Of a stretch of DNA of 64,000 nt, positions 44,008 to 54,945 are shown one piece after another; the stretch's first letter is position 1; each line of letters opens with the position of its first letter. Source of the stretch: Rutidosis leptorrhynchoides (lineage: Eukaryota > Streptophyta > Magnoliopsida > Asterales > Asteraceae). Location of the stretch: positions 365,186,001 through 365,250,000 of the forward strand of contig NC_092337.1 of the NCBI RefSeq assembly GCF_046630445.1. Reading direction: 5' to 3'. Under the pieces are notes generated by a model, which saw only the letters and a list, made by a program, of their open reading frames with translations, searched no databases and was not told the origin of the DNA. The position numbers were made by a program, and so were the translations under genes.

Positions 44008-44019
44008 ACTCGGATACCA
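44008..44019 (-). promoter_or_regulatory. Primer binding site, minus-strand half-element
   Basis: TGGTATCCGAGT on the minus strand, 7 bp inside the LTR end at 44027; one base different from the plus copy. Confidence 0.78.
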
Positions 44020-44026
44020 ACTAAAA

Positions 44027-44847
44027 TGTCCCGTTCTTATTGATTAAAAACGTTCCATATTAATTGATTTCGTTGCGAGGTTTTAACCTCTATATGAGAC
44101 GTTTTTCAAGGACTGCATTCATTTTTAAAACAAACCATAACCTTTATTTCATAAATAAAGGTTTAAAAAGCTTTACGTAGATTATCAAATAATGATAATC
44201 TAAAATATCCTGTTTACACACGACCATTACATAATGGTTTACAATACAAATATGTTACATCGAAATCAGTTTCTTGAATGCAGTTTTTACACAATATCAT
44301 ATAAACATGGACTCCAAATCTTGTCCTTATTTTAGTATGCGACAGCAGAAGCTCTTAGTATTCACCTGAGAATAAACATGCTTTAAACGTCAACAAAAAT
44401 GTTGGTGAGTTATAGGTTTAACCTATATATATCAAATCGTAACAATAGACCACAAGATTTCATATTTCAATACACATCCCATACATAGAGATAAAAATCA
44501 TTCATATGGTGAACACCTGGCAACCGACATTAACAAGATGCATATATAAGAATATCCCCATCATTCCTGGACACCCTTCGGATATGATATAAATTTTGAA
44601 GTACTAAAGCATCCGGTACTTTGGATGGGGTTTGTTAGGCCAAATAGATCTATCTTTAGGATTCGCATCAATTAGGGTGTCTGTTCCCTAATTCTTAGAT
44701 TACCAGACTTAATAAAAAGGGGCATATTCGATTTCGATAATTCAACCATAGAATGTAGTTTCACGTACTTGTGTCTATTTTGTAAATCATTTATAAAACC
44801 TGCATGTATTCTCATCCCAAAAATATTATATTTTAAAAGTGGGACTA
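44027..44847 (-). repeat. Tekay-like 5' LTR, minus copy, first part (split by Athila)
   Basis: Starts TGTCCCGTTCTT and matches 27197-28017. It is interrupted at GACTA by the Athila element and continues at 58735. Joined length is about 3.4 kb. Confidence 0.88.
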
Positions 44848-45091
44848 TGATATCGTGTATTTCATATGCATTTTCCTTAGCGATATCGGGTACATTTTGG
44901 TCATTTTGGATACGATTTGGAGTTATTTTGGTTAAAGTTGTGAAAGTTTGAGTTCCAAGACCAAGAAGGTTAAATTTGATGTTATTTGATGGTTTTGGAT
45001 GTGTTTCGATGTTTACAAGTGAAAAGGTTTGATTCGGTTCGAGTTTTGGTGTTAGTATGATGATTTTCAGCTCGTTTCAGTAATCTGATAA

Positions 45092-45222
45092 TGGAGCGCC
45101 GCTCCAAATAGGCGCGCGCCGCGCCATTTAACTATAAAAACAGTTCGAGCATATCAGAAAACAAAATGTGAGTTTCCAGACAATCGGCGCGCCGCGCGGG
45201 TCATATGGCGCGCCGCGCGGGG
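45092..45222. repeat. CpG-rich palindromes in the Athila U3
   Basis: TGGAGCGCCGCTCCA (45092-45106), GGCGCGCGCCGCGCC (45111-45125) and two copies of GGCGCGCCGCGCGGG (45186 and 45207). They end about 28 bp before the TATA box. The 3' LTR has the same set at about 57456-57586. Confidence 0.92.
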
Positions 45223-45249
45223 ATGTATCCGGGTTCAGAAATCTTCTCC

Positions 45250-45257
45250 TATAAAAG
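45250..45257 (+). promoter_or_regulatory. TATA box of the Athila 5' LTR
   Basis: TATAAAAG; the repeated copy is at 57614-57621 in the 3' LTR. It likely drives the genomic RNA. Confidence 0.65.
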
Positions 45258-46371
45258 CCCGAATTATACCCTAATTTATCATAATCGTATCCTGACGAAT
45301 TCCAGCCACTTTTTGACGAACTTAGGTGATTTTTGGAGATCTTCAAGGTCATTCTAAGGTACTAATCATTCCGGGAACAAGTCTCGATTCGTGTATCGTT
45401 CAGATTTCAATCTTTGATAAGGTTTATTCTTTTGTTATCAACAATGAATTTCTCTATGTTTTTGATTGTTATTTTGATTTCAGCCATGATTGTAGGCTAA
45501 ACTCTTAATGTTTGTCTAGATTGAATATTTGCAAGTGTTTGGATGTTACTTTGAGGTTTTATTAATTGATGCATGATAATAATTATGAGTTTTGATTAAG
45601 AACCATTCTTGTGGGTGTTAATTATTGATACTAGGTTGATTAGTGAATCTTGTTTGAACAAAGGGAACCCTGTTTCAATTTAGTGATCTAATTCCCAATT
45701 GATTTGTCTTAACTGATTGGGTGCTTACTGGACCAAGGGGGTAAACCGAGTAACGTAATTGAACAAAATAGGGGTGAATTGTGTGGAGCGAACGCGTAAC
45801 CAATTGAATCTTAATCTTGTAATTAGCTAGTTACTAAGTCACAAACGAAAGATAGTTTTTGGTGAAAGGGAACCCTAAGCCAATAAGTCCTAGTTTGATG
45901 TGTTTGCTAAAAGAGAACTCTGGGTAAACCGACTCTGTAATTGCGTGCATTGATTAATAGAACTAGTGCTTAATAACAAATCATCCAACACTGCGAATAG
46001 GATATCTAGGCGAACATTTTTTTATCCATTGAACTCAAATATCTTTATTTTTCTGTCGAGTCTGCATTTCTTTTATTTAAACTTAAAAACCAAAAATATT
46101 GTCTTTTATTTTCAAAGCTATCTTGATTTGGCTAATCGTTAAATAGCCGCAAAACAAACTATCTCGTACTTTCGATTTTCATAGTTTAACTTAGTTTACT
46201 TTTATTTACAAACTTAATTCTCACGTTAATACTGTCCTTGGAACGATCTTGGAATTACCATTTTTATACTATTGCACGATCGGGTACACTGCCCGTTAGT
46301 GTGTAGTAATCTTTAAACCAGGCATATTTCCAGTGATAAATTTATATACTAGATTTCACACATCAAGTTTT

Positions 46372-46389
46372 TGGCGCCGCTGCCGGGGA
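46372..46389 (+). promoter_or_regulatory. Primer binding site of the Athila element (tRNA-Asp type)
   Basis: TGGCGCCGCTGCCGGGGA, six bases after the LTR. From memory, plant tRNA-Asp 3' ends give TGGCGCCGTTGCCGGGGA, one mismatch. Confidence 0.85.
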
Positions 46390-46524
46390 CAGTTGTGTTG
46401 AAAATTAAGTTTGATAATTAAGTTTGTTCTTAGTTAATTTTAACTGTTTAGTTTAATTTAATTCTAATTGAGTCGGTGCGTTTAATCGGTTTGTTAGCTG
46501 TGTTCTTGCAGTTACAGGTAGTGC

Positions 46525-49500
46525 ATGCAACATACGCGTTCTTCAGATTCTCCAATTGTTAAACCATTTGAAGAGCCTGAAAGAGAGTTGTTTAAAGCTT
46601 TAAGTCAGAAGCAAAAGTTAACAGTGGATTCATCAGTTTTATCGGGTGATACTTACGTTAATTTGGGTAGTACTTCTGAGACTGTGGTGCCCGAGACACC
46701 ACCTGAAATTTTTAACGAAGAAGACTCTTACGCTTCGTCTGATACTACAGAAACTGAAGAAATGGCCGAAGGAGAAGCACCCCGTCCTCAGACTATGGCT
46801 GAAAAGTTAAAGGCCACCCGAGGAGGCCAAGGCAATTCAATTACTCAACCGAATATTACTCAGCCTTTTCAAATTACAGGGCCGATCCTGAATTTGATAT
46901 CTTCTGATTGCCGATTCTATGGCAAAGATACCGAGGATGCTAACGAGCATCTTCGTAATTTTAATGATGTTTGTAACTTGTTTAAGCTACATGAGGTTGC
47001 CGATACTTCTATTAAGACTAGACTTTTCCCTTGGACTCTTAAGGGAGAAGCCAAGAGATGGTTAGACAAGCAACCTGAGGGTACGATTAGATCTTGGGAG
47101 ACTTTGGAGGATAAGTTTTTGTCAAAGTTTTTCCCTGCATCTCGAGCTGCTCGACTTCAAGCAGATATTTCTCAATTTAGACAAAAGAGCAGTGAGACAT
47201 TGTTTGATGCTTGGGACCGTTTTGCTACTTTGTTACGCTCGTGCCCGCAACACGGGTTGAATGATTTACAGAAGGTTCAGATTTTCTACAAAGGTTGTGA
47301 TATTCCTACGCGTCAGAGTATTGATCAAGCTGCAGGTGGTACGTTAATGGATAAGACTGAAGAAGAGGCGTTAGAGATCATTGAAAAGCAAGCTGCTTAT
47401 TCTCATGAGTGGCATCAGGATCATGAATCTTACCCTTCAGCTTCAGTTAAGAGAACAGAGACTACAGGTACAGGTGCTTATGATGATTTTGGGTCTATCA
47501 GTGCTAAGTTGGATTCGTTTGGTAGGAATTTGGAGAAGATGAACAAGGATATTCATGGTATGAAGGTTGGTTGTGAATACTGTGGAGGTTTGCATCTGGG
47601 CAAAGATTGTGATGCGGGTTTGACTATGAATCAGAAAGAAGAGGTCAACTATATTAGTCAGCAGAATAACAATCAGTTTCAGGGACGTGCTCAGTTTAAT
47701 AGGAATTTCAATAATCCTTATAATCCGCAAGGTAATCAGGGTTCGAGGTTCCAACCGGGTTCTAGTGGAGGTTTTCAGCAGCAAGCTCCCGGTTATTTTC
47801 AGAAACCACAGGCCGAAGAGAAAAAGTCCAACCTTGAGGCTATGATCGAGAAGTTAGTGATATCTCAGACTCAACTTGTCACTACCGTTACTCAGAATAA
47901 TGAAAAGAATGACCAAATGTTTCGAAATCAACAAGCAGCTATTCATAATCTAGAACAACAGATTGGTCAACTTGCTAATAAGAATAGTAAGAGAAAACCG
48001 GGGGAGTTACCGAGCAAGACGGATACTAACCCGAAAAACGGGCATGTTAATGCTATCACCACCCGAAGTGGTTTAGCGTATCATCCACCGAGGAAGCCCG
48101 ACGAGTATGATTTGAGGGTACCGTTAGTTAATGATAGTGAGCCGGTTGTTGAAAGTGAACCGGAAAGGGAAAAGGAGCCGGAACAGGTGGCTGAAAAAGT
48201 TGTTAAGGAACCGGTTACTGTTGCTGCTAAACCGGTAGTTAGAGAATATCAACCACCGCTCCCATTCCCGAGGAAACAGCGATTGGAGAAGCTAGAGGCC
48301 GAAAAGTCCAAGTTCATGGACTTGATTAAAAAAGTTAACATAAATATGCCTTTTATTGATGTTATTGCAGGTATGCCTAAGTATGCGAGGTTTCTTAAGG
48401 ATTTGCTGACTAACAGGCAGAAGCTGAAGAACGTGTCTTCAGTCAGGTTGAATGCCGCATGCTCAGCGGTTGTTGCAAACAAGCTTCCCGAGAAGCTTGA
48501 AGATCCTGGAAGTTTTACCATTCCTTGTTTACTTGGTAATTTGGACTGTATGAGGGCTTTGGCGGATTTGGGGGCTAGCATTAATTTAATGCCTTATTCT
48601 ATTTACTTAAAGCTAGACCCCGGGGAGTTAAAACCCACGCGTATGGCTGTGCAGCTAGCCGACCGCTCTATTAAATTCCCTCGTGGAATCATAGAGAATA
48701 TGCTAGTGAAGACCGGGTCGTTAGTTTTTCCGGCGGATTTTGTGGTTTTGGATATGGAAGTGGATGAAAGGATTCCACTAATTTTGGGTCGGCCATTCTT
48801 AAATACTGCTAGGTGTATGATTGATGTGTATGGCCAAAAGCTGACCCTTAGGATAGATGATTTGAGTGCAACATTCTCAATCGACCATGCTTTGAAATAC
48901 CCTGGCTACACTGATGATACATGTTATTTTCTTAACACTGTGAATGTCCAGTCTGAGTTTTTGCAGGAATTCCCAGAGCTACAGGGTTCAGGAGAATGCT
49001 CATTGGTTGAGATTGATGAGGATGTGCAGGTTGAGGAGGTGGATATTTTAACCACCTTGATGGAAAACGGCTATGAGCCGACTGAAGAGGAGTTCAAAGA
49101 ACTCGAACGTGATTCAGATTACCGGAGCAAGTCTTCAATTGAAGAACCTCCCGAGCTTGAATTGAAGCCACTTCCAGATCATTTGGAATACGCTTACTTG
49201 CATGAGGAATCTAAGCTTCCGGTAATCATTTCTTCTTCTCTTTCAGCAGGTCAGAAAAATGAGCTTGTAACCATGCTAAAGGCCCATAAACCGGCCATTG
49301 CATGGAAGATTCACGACATTAAGGGTATTAGTCCTTCCTATTGCACCCACAGGATTCTAATGGAGGATAACTTCAAACCTGTGGTGCAACGCCAAAGGAG
49401 GTTGAACCCGCACATGCAAGATGTCGTGAAGAAAGAGATCATAAAGCTCCTTGATGCTGGTCTGATTTACCCGATTTCTGACAGTCCATGGATTAGCCCG

Positions 49501-52065
49501 GTACACTGTGTACCTAAGAAAGGTGGTATGACTGTTACCACCAATGATAAAAATGAGTTAATTTCCACCCGGACTGTCACGGGGTGGCGTGTTTGTATCG
49601 ACTACCGTAAGTTGAACGACGCCACACGTAAAGACCACTTCCCGCTACCTTTCATGGATCAAATGCTAGAGAGGTTGGCGGGAAACAGTTTCTATTGCTT
49701 TCTCGATGGTTTCTCGGGGTATTTTCAAATTCCTATCTCGCCCGAGGACCAAGAGAAGACTACTTTCACGTGCCCGTATGGCACGTTCTCTTATCGACGC
49801 ATGCCCTTTGGCCTTTGCAATGCTCCGGCCACTTTTCAAAGGTGCATGATGGCCATATTCCATGACATGATAGAAGATTGCATGGAGGTGTTCATGGATG
49901 ACTTCTCGGTCTTCGGTGACACTTTCGATTCATGCCTTCTTAATTTAGAACGGATGTTGGTCAGGTGCGAAAAATCTAATCTTGTGCTCAACTGGGAGAA
50001 GTGCCATTTCATGGTTCAAGGGGGCATCGTTCTCGGGCACAAGATTTCTAAAAACGGTATAGAGGTGGATCCCGCAAAGGTTACCGCTATTAAGAACCTT
50101 CCACCCCCTACCGATGTTAAGGGTGTTAGGAGTTTTCTCGGGCACGCCGGTTTTTACCGGCGATTCATTAAAGATTTTTCTAAGATTGCCAACCCGATGA
50201 ATAAACTCCTTGAAAAGGACACCCCGTGGAAATTCTCCGACGAATGCCAAAAGGCATTCGAGCTTTTGAAGGAGAAACTCATCAATGCGCCAATCATAAT
50301 TGCTCCGAATTGGTCCCTTCCGTTCGAGCTTATGTGCGATGCATCTGATTTCGCTGTTGGCTCAGTTTTGGGTCAAAGGGTCGAGAAGCATTTCCGACCC
50401 ATCTACTATGCAAGCAAGACCTTGCAAGGAGCACAATTAAATTATACTACCACTGAAAAAGAGCTCCTTGCGGTGGTCTTCTCGTTCGATAAGTTCCGGT
50501 CCTACTTAGTCTTATCTAAGACTATTGTCTTTACGGACCATTCTGCTCTAAAGTACCTATTTGCTAAACCGGACGCAAAACCACGACTTCTTAGATGGAT
50601 CTTGCTTTTGCAAGAATTTGATGTGGAGATCCGGGATAAAAAGGGTGCTGAAAATTTGGCGGCCGATCACCTTTCACGTCTTGAGAACCCCTCCCGTGAG
50701 GTTCTCGATGAGACGACCATTCATGATGATTTTCCCGGCGAATATCTCATGAAGGTGGATAAGGTTGATGAGCCGTGGTACGTGGACATTGCTAATTATC
50801 TAGTTGGGAGATTCTTGGAGAAAGGGTGGTCACATCAAAAGAGGAAGAAATTTTTCAGTGACCTTAAGTACTATTTCTGGGAGTATCCCTATCTTTTTCG
50901 TTGTTGTCCCGATGGGGTTATCCGCCGGTGTGTTTCCGGTGATGAGTGTATGCGTATTTTGACCGAGTGCCATAGTGGGCCTACCGGTGGGCATTTTGGA
51001 CCCCAAATTACGGGGCGTAAAGTCTATGATGCCGGCTTTTATTGGCCGACAATCTTCAAAGATGCCCACCTGGTTTGTAAGTCATGTGATTCGTGCCAAA
51101 GGGCCGGTAAAGTCACCAAACGGGATGAGATGCCTCAACAAAGCATCCAAGTTTGCGAAGTATTTGACGTTTGGGGAATTGACTTTATGGGGCCATTTCC
51201 GAAATCTCAGAATTATAGTTACATACTCGTTGCCATTGACTACGTGTCTAAATGGGCCGAAGCGCAAGCTTTACCCACAAATGATGCACGAGTAGTGATT
51301 TCGTTCCTTAAGCGTTTATTCTCTCGATTTGGAACTCCTAAAGCTTTAATTAGTGATAGGGGTACTCATTTTTGTAACGCCCAAATGGAGAAGGTATTGA
51401 AGCGATATGGAGTTCTCCATAAAGTTTCTACTTCATACCATCCCCAAACGAGCGGACAAGTTGAGAATACAAATCGAGCTCTTAAAAGTATTCTTGAGAA
51501 AACTGTGGGTTCGAATCCGAAGGAGTGGGCAAATAAGCTCGATGAAGCTTTGTGGGCGTTTAGAACCGCTTTCAAAACGCCACTTGGTACCACTCCTTAT
51601 CGGTTGGTTTATGGGAAAGCGTGCCATCTCCCGTTGGAGATTGAGCATAAAGCTATGTGGGCACTTCAAAAGTGCAATTTAGATTTGAAGGAAGCCGGAC
51701 GCCTAAGGGCGGGGCAATTGAATGAGCTTGGTGAGTTACGCCTTGATGCGTACGAGAATTCATTGATTTATAAAGAAAAGACCAAGCAATGGCATGATAG
51801 GAAGTTAAAGGGTCCAAAAGAGTTTAACGAAGGCGACCGAGTGCTTTTGTTTAACTCTAGATTGAAGCTTTTACCGGGAAAACTTAAGTCCCGGTGGACG
51901 GGACCATTTGAGGTTGTTAAGGTGTACCCATACGGTACGATTGAGTTAAAAAATGCGAATGGTATTACCTTTAAGGTTAACGGACATCGTGTGAAGAAGT
52001 ATTTTGATGGTCCGTTAGTGATTGATGACGAGGTTCACGTTGAACCCGACACCAACGCCACTTGA
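46525..52065 (+). CDS. Athila gag-pol polyprotein, 1846 residues
   Basis: One open frame from the ATG at 46525. Capsid-like Gag spans about residues 120-290 ([32 protein letters not shown]). A CCHC-like knuckle [13 protein letters not shown] lies near residue 350, then a Gln/Asn-rich stretch and a coiled-coil part. The retropepsin has [14 protein letters not shown] near residue 680 and [15 protein letters not shown] has [41 protein letters not shown] and catalytic FMDD at 1123-1126. RNase H starts [10 protein letters not shown] (Asp1272). Integrase has an HHCC finger ([10 protein letters not shown] ... CKSCDSCQ) and DD35E residues Asp1553, Asp1611 and Glu1647, then a C-terminal module ([16 protein letters not shown]). 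No internal stop, so a single precursor cut by its own protease is expected. It looks fully competent. Confidence 0.95.
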   Translation: MQHTRSSDSPIVKPFEEPERELFKALSQKQKLTVDSSVLSGDTYVNLGSTSETVVPETPPEIFNEEDSYASSDTTETEEMAEGEAPRPQTMAEKLKATRGGQGNSITQPNITQPFQITGPILNLISSDCRFYGKDTEDANEHLRNFNDVCNLFKLHEVADTSIKTRLFPWTLKGEAKRWLDKQPEGTIRSWETLEDKFLSKFFPASRAARLQADISQFRQKSSETLFDAWDRFATLLRSCPQHGLNDLQKVQIFYKGCDIPTRQSIDQAAGGTLMDKTEEEALEIIEKQAAYSHEWHQDHESYPSASVKRTETTGTGAYDDFGSISAKLDSFGRNLEKMNKDIHGMKVGCEYCGGLHLGKDCDAGLTMNQKEEVNYISQQNNNQFQGRAQFNRNFNNPYNPQGNQGSRFQPGSSGGFQQQAPGYFQKPQAEEKKSNLEAMIEKLVISQTQLVTTVTQNNEKNDQMFRNQQAAIHNLEQQIGQLANKNSKRKPGELPSKTDTNPKNGHVNAITTRSGLAYHPPRKPDEYDLRVPLVNDSEPVVESEPEREKEPEQVAEKVVKEPVTVAAKPVVREYQPPLPFPRKQRLEKLEAEKSKFMDLIKKVNINMPFIDVIAGMPKYARFLKDLLTNRQKLKNVSSVRLNAACSAVVANKLPEKLEDPGSFTIPCLLGNLDCMRALADLGASINLMPYSIYLKLDPGELKPTRMAVQLADRSIKFPRGIIENMLVKTGSLVFPADFVVLDMEVDERIPLILGRPFLNTARCMIDVYGQKLTLRIDDLSATFSIDHALKYPGYTDDTCYFLNTVNVQSEFLQEFPELQGSGECSLVEIDEDVQVEEVDILTTLMENGYEPTEEEFKELERDSDYRSKSSIEEPPELELKPLPDHLEYAYLHEESKLPVIISSSLSAGQKNELVTMLKAHKPAIAWKIHDIKGISPSYCTHRILMEDNFKPVVQRQRRLNPHMQDVVKKEIIKLLDAGLIYPISDSPWISPVHCVPKKGGMTVTTNDKNELISTRTVTGWRVCIDYRKLNDATRKDHFPLPFMDQMLERLAGNSFYCFLDGFSGYFQIPISPEDQEKTTFTCPYGTFSYRRMPFGLCNAPATFQRCMMAIFHDMIEDCMEVFMDDFSVFGDTFDSCLLNLERMLVRCEKSNLVLNWEKCHFMVQGGIVLGHKISKNGIEVDPAKVTAIKNLPPPTDVKGVRSFLGHAGFYRRFIKDFSKIANPMNKLLEKDTPWKFSDECQKAFELLKEKLINAPIIIAPNWSLPFELMCDASDFAVGSVLGQRVEKHFRPIYYASKTLQGAQLNYTTTEKELLAVVFSFDKFRSYLVLSKTIVFTDHSALKYLFAKPDAKPRLLRWILLLQEFDVEIRDKKGAENLAADHLSRLENPSREVLDETTIHDDFPGEYLMKVDKVDEPWYVDIANYLVGRFLEKGWSHQKRKKFFSDLKYYFWEYPYLFRCCPDGVIRRCVSGDECMRILTECHSGPTGGHFGPQITGRKVYDAGFYWPTIFKDAHLVCKSCDSCQRAGKVTKRDEMPQQSIQVCEVFDVWGIDFMGPFPKSQNYSYILVAIDYVSKWAEAQALPTNDARVVISFLKRLFSRFGTPKALISDRGTHFCNAQMEKVLKRYGVLHKVSTSYHPQTSGQVENTNRALKSILEKTVGSNPKEWANKLDEALWAFRTAFKTPLGTTPYRLVYGKACHLPLEIEHKAMWALQKCNLDLKEAGRLRAGQLNELGELRLDAYENSLIYKEKTKQWHDRKLKGPKEFNEGDRVLLFNSRLKLLPGKLKSRWTGPFEVVKVYPYGTIELKNANGITFKVNGHRVKKYFDGPLVIDDEVHVEPDTNAT

Positions 52066-52260
52066 AGTTGGGGACGAGTCGTGTGAACGACTCGTTAAAT
52101 AAGGTTCACGTTGTTGTAAAGTTTGTATATTTTTGGTGCTAGTTTGATAATATGTGCAATACGATCATGTTTGGTTTTTATTGGGGATAGTTTGGTGATA
52201 TTATGGTGAGAGAATTGGGTTTTATTGCTTAAAAATGCGGATTTTTGATGATACAGTAAG

Positions 52261-52429
52261 TGGAGCGCCGCTCCAATAAGGGGCGCGCCGCGCCACTTGA
52301 GTATATCTGAAGTACCAGTTTCTGAAAACAGCTCGGCATAAATTTTTAGTTATTCGGCGCGCCGCGCAACTCTTTGGAGCGCCGCGCGATCAAACTGCGC
52401 GCCGCGCGAGCTTTTGGAGCGCCGCGCGG
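52261..52429 (+). promoter_or_regulatory. U3-like CpG-palindrome block before the env-like ORF
   Basis: Six palindromic blocks: TGGAGCGCCGCTCCA (52261), GGCGCGCCGCGCC (52282), CGGCGCGCCGCGC (52355), GGAGCGCCGCGCG (52376), GCGCGCCGCGCG (52397) and GGAGCGCCGCGCGG (52416). The first three match the LTR U3 set in order and approximate spacing, and the flanks are similar (TCTGAAAACAGCTCG against ATCAGAAAACA). A TATA-like TATTTAAAG follows at about 52461-52469. It looks like a diverged duplicate of the U3 that could act as an internal promoter. Confidence 0.6.
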
Positions 52430-52647
52430 AACCCTGTCAGCCAGCTGTTTTTGGGTGTTTATTTAAAGTCAATCCGAATTTTTACATCCACACAATTTAG
52501 AAACGGGTGACCAGCTGTATTTAGTCCTTTTTACTTCAATTATTTTCATTCTTACATCTCTTAAACACCTACAAATCCTTTGATCTTACAAAACCCTAAA
52601 TCTTAAAGTTTAATTTCTTGTTTCAAGTAACCTTAATCTTTCAAGAA

Positions 52648-53424
52648 TGGCACCCAAGAAGGTCCGAATTTGTTCCTTTCTTTACTAATTTCATCTTATT
52701 ATATGTTAATTGCTTGTTTAATTCTTAATTGTCTTGATGAATTAGTGTGGGGTTGCTTTAATTTGGGTTATATGATTCAATTAGTCATGGGTTTTTGTTA
52801 GATATTGTTTATATGCTTTGATTTTATGCTAAAGTTGGTGTTTTTAGAAGTTTAACATGAACCTAGGGTTTGTAGGGGTAAAGGTCCGAATTTTGTAAGT
52901 AAAAAGGGGTTTATTGCTTGAAAGTGTGATGTTCTTTGAATTGTTCATATGTTTTTGAACTAGTGTGGGGTAGTGTCCATATGGGCGGGTCAATTTGTTT
53001 TGAATGACTTGAGCTACATTGTTCCAATTATGTGATATGCCATGCTAGTGATGATTAAGCATATGATTTTGAATTGAGATGAAGCTGTTGTTTGATGGTT
53101 GTTGAATTTGTTGAAAGTTGCTAACATGATGAAGTTGATTGTATTTTTGGAATTTAAAAGAGTTATAAGTAATCATGTTGGTCATGTTTTGGTTATGTTG
53201 TTTGATGAATAAGATTATGAGTTATTTGTTTTGATGGATAATGTGATTTGGTTGAGAGTGTGTTTTTGAAAAAGTTTTCACAAGAGTTGTTTTGTTTAGT
53301 TCGTAATTGTTTTTGAAGGTGAATTAACATGAAACAAGGATTGATTGTAAAGGTGTTTGGTGCTTATTATGATAACTAACACTAACTTTTGAGTTTTGTG
53401 TTTGTTTTCTTACTTGTTTCATGA
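52648..53424 (+). other. Leader with possible intron before the env-like ORF
   Basis: An ATG at 52648 opens MAPKK and is followed at once by a donor-like AAG|GTCCGA. A T-rich stretch ends in an acceptor-like TAG at 53430-53432, inside the start of the env-like ORF. This layout suggests a 5' exon and a 770-bp intron, but the two parts do not join in frame as written, so translation more likely starts at 53425. Confidence 0.35.
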
Positions 53425-54945
53425 ATGTATAGAACAAGAGGTAACCAACCACAGCAACCACCGAACAACCCTGAATTGTGGTTGACCCAAGTTGGTAATA
53501 TTGAGGATTTGGAACAAAGGTTTAACATCAATCTTGCTCGTCCGATTGAGCAAACTTACTACTTGGATTGGACGCAACTTCGAAATGAAAGTGTTCATGC
53601 TTATCGAGAATTGCGTGGTTACTTATGGGTTACTTATAGCGGTAATGAGTTGAGACCGTATGAGCGTTTGTTTGAGATTAACGAAGATGTTTATGAGCAA
53701 TTGACTGTTGAGTTCTTTTCGACCGTAAGTTGTCGGCCCCGAGTTGCTCCTCGTGATTCGGACTTTTTGACATTTAGGCTTGGCGGGGCGGACCGTCGAA
53801 TGAGTAAGGTTGAGTTAGCTCGGGCGTTGGGTTTGTACCCCGAGTTAAATGATGATATAGATTTACAGTACCATTTGTTGGGGTGCCGGGTTTTCGGTGA
53901 CGGCGAGTTTAGTGAAAGTGAGTATTGGCCAACGATTATTAATCCGGGGGTTAGGGCGTTCAGTTCTAGTAGAAGCATTCAGTCTAATCTTCGACGTCCG
54001 GTGGACCGTATTCTTTTTAAAATGATTGCTACTATGTTCATGGCCCGGAGAAATGCAAACAAAATTAAACGAAAGGATCTTTGGATCCTCCAGCAGATAA
54101 AAGCGAGAGAGGCAATTGATGTGCCGACTATGTTGGGGTCCTGGTTTCAGGAAATCGGTGAAGATAATCGTCCCGAGCGCCCGTTGTTAGGGGGCCATTT
54201 TGTGACACGTATAGCTGAGGCATTTTCTGTGCCTACTGATAGGTGTACTATCACGGGGGTCGAAGCAATGGTAACAAACATTTTGTTTTTCGCTAAAGCC
54301 GATTTTATTAGGCGAGGACCGAACGGTTGGGTTTTGGTAGAGGATGAAGAACAACCACAGGGTCAAGGTCAACAGCAACAGCAACAGCAAGGTCAAGGTA
54401 GAGGACGTGGTATTGGGTCCACGTATGAAGCAGGGAGTTCTAGTGGTAATGTTCGGGGAGTATGGACTCCCGATGAGGAAGCTTTTAATGGGTTGGTGAA
54501 TAGTGTTGACGGGCTGCATCTTGAGTTCCAAGATAGTCGTACATTTTATAATGATCAGGTTGCGCATAATCAGCGTATGTATGACGAACAGCGCCGTCAT
54601 AATCAGGAGTTGATGACGTGGCATCAGGGTAACTATGGGTCGCTTAACACGAGTTTGGGTCAGGTTCGGACAGAGGTTGGTAATTTGGGCGAACGTGTTG
54701 ACAGGATAGAGTATGATGTTCGAGGGATTCGGGCCCACAATCAGTGGGAAATTCATCAGAGGCAGCTCCAACGGCAGATGCGTCGTGTGCCGGATGCGTA
54801 CATTCCTACGCAAACCACTATTCCGGACTACACCGCCGTGACGCCTCCGAGACCGGATCCGTCTTATGACCCGTATCAAGCATGCCAAGATACTTATGGC
54901 GTGACTTGGGACCCGTTGAGAGATTTTTGGCCGGGAAGCGATTGA
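53425..54945 (+). CDS. Athila env-like / ATHILA ORF protein, 506 residues
   Basis: ATG at 53425, stop at 54943-54945. Position between pol and the 3' LTR, and an N-terminal half with conserved-looking blocks (LRNESVHAYRELRGYLWVTY, CRPRVAPRDSDFLTFRLGG, LARALGLYPEL), fit the Athila extra ORF, grouped by some databases as the ATHILA family. Residues 310-335 are Gln/Gly-rich (QGQGQQQQQQQGQGRGRG). Residues 375-460 form a likely coiled coil (HNQRMYDEQRRHNQEL ... VGNLGERVDRIEYDVRGI). The C-terminus is Pro/Tyr-rich (PDYTAVTPPRPDPSYDPY). I see no signal peptide or clear transmembrane helix, so an envelope function is doubtful. The frame is intact. Confidence 0.82.
   Translation: MYRTRGNQPQQPPNNPELWLTQVGNIEDLEQRFNINLARPIEQTYYLDWTQLRNESVHAYRELRGYLWVTYSGNELRPYERLFEINEDVYEQLTVEFFSTVSCRPRVAPRDSDFLTFRLGGADRRMSKVELARALGLYPELNDDIDLQYHLLGCRVFGDGEFSESEYWPTIINPGVRAFSSSRSIQSNLRRPVDRILFKMIATMFMARRNANKIKRKDLWILQQIKAREAIDVPTMLGSWFQEIGEDNRPERPLLGGHFVTRIAEAFSVPTDRCTITGVEAMVTNILFFAKADFIRRGPNGWVLVEDEEQPQGQGQQQQQQQGQGRGRGIGSTYEAGSSSGNVRGVWTPDEEAFNGLVNSVDGLHLEFQDSRTFYNDQVAHNQRMYDEQRRHNQELMTWHQGNYGSLNTSLGQVRTEVGNLGERVDRIEYDVRGIRAHNQWEIHQRQLQRQMRRVPDAYIPTQTTIPDYTAVTPPRPDPSYDPYQACQDTYGVTWDPLRDFWPGSD

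Larger units (their letters stand above)
44848..46365 (+). repeat. Athila 5' LTR
   Basis: 1518 bp. The U3 contains four CpG-dense palindromic blocks (45092-45222) ahead of a TATA box at 45250. It differs from the 3' LTR at about four positions, among them TGGTCATTT/TGGTCCTTT and TTAACTGA/TTAACCGA. Confidence 0.95.

Noticed and set aside
47443-47784. Minus-strand ORFs inside Athila gag-pol
   Set aside because: They are shadows of the long plus-strand frame.
54187-54888. 233-codon minus-strand ORF under the env-like gene
   Set aside because: It is opposite an intact ORF with better composition; its Leu/Thr/Arg-rich content is typical of a shadow frame.
53425-54945. Env-like ORF as a true viral envelope gene
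   Set aside because: No signal peptide or transmembrane helix is evident; the content fits the Athila extra ORF of unknown role.
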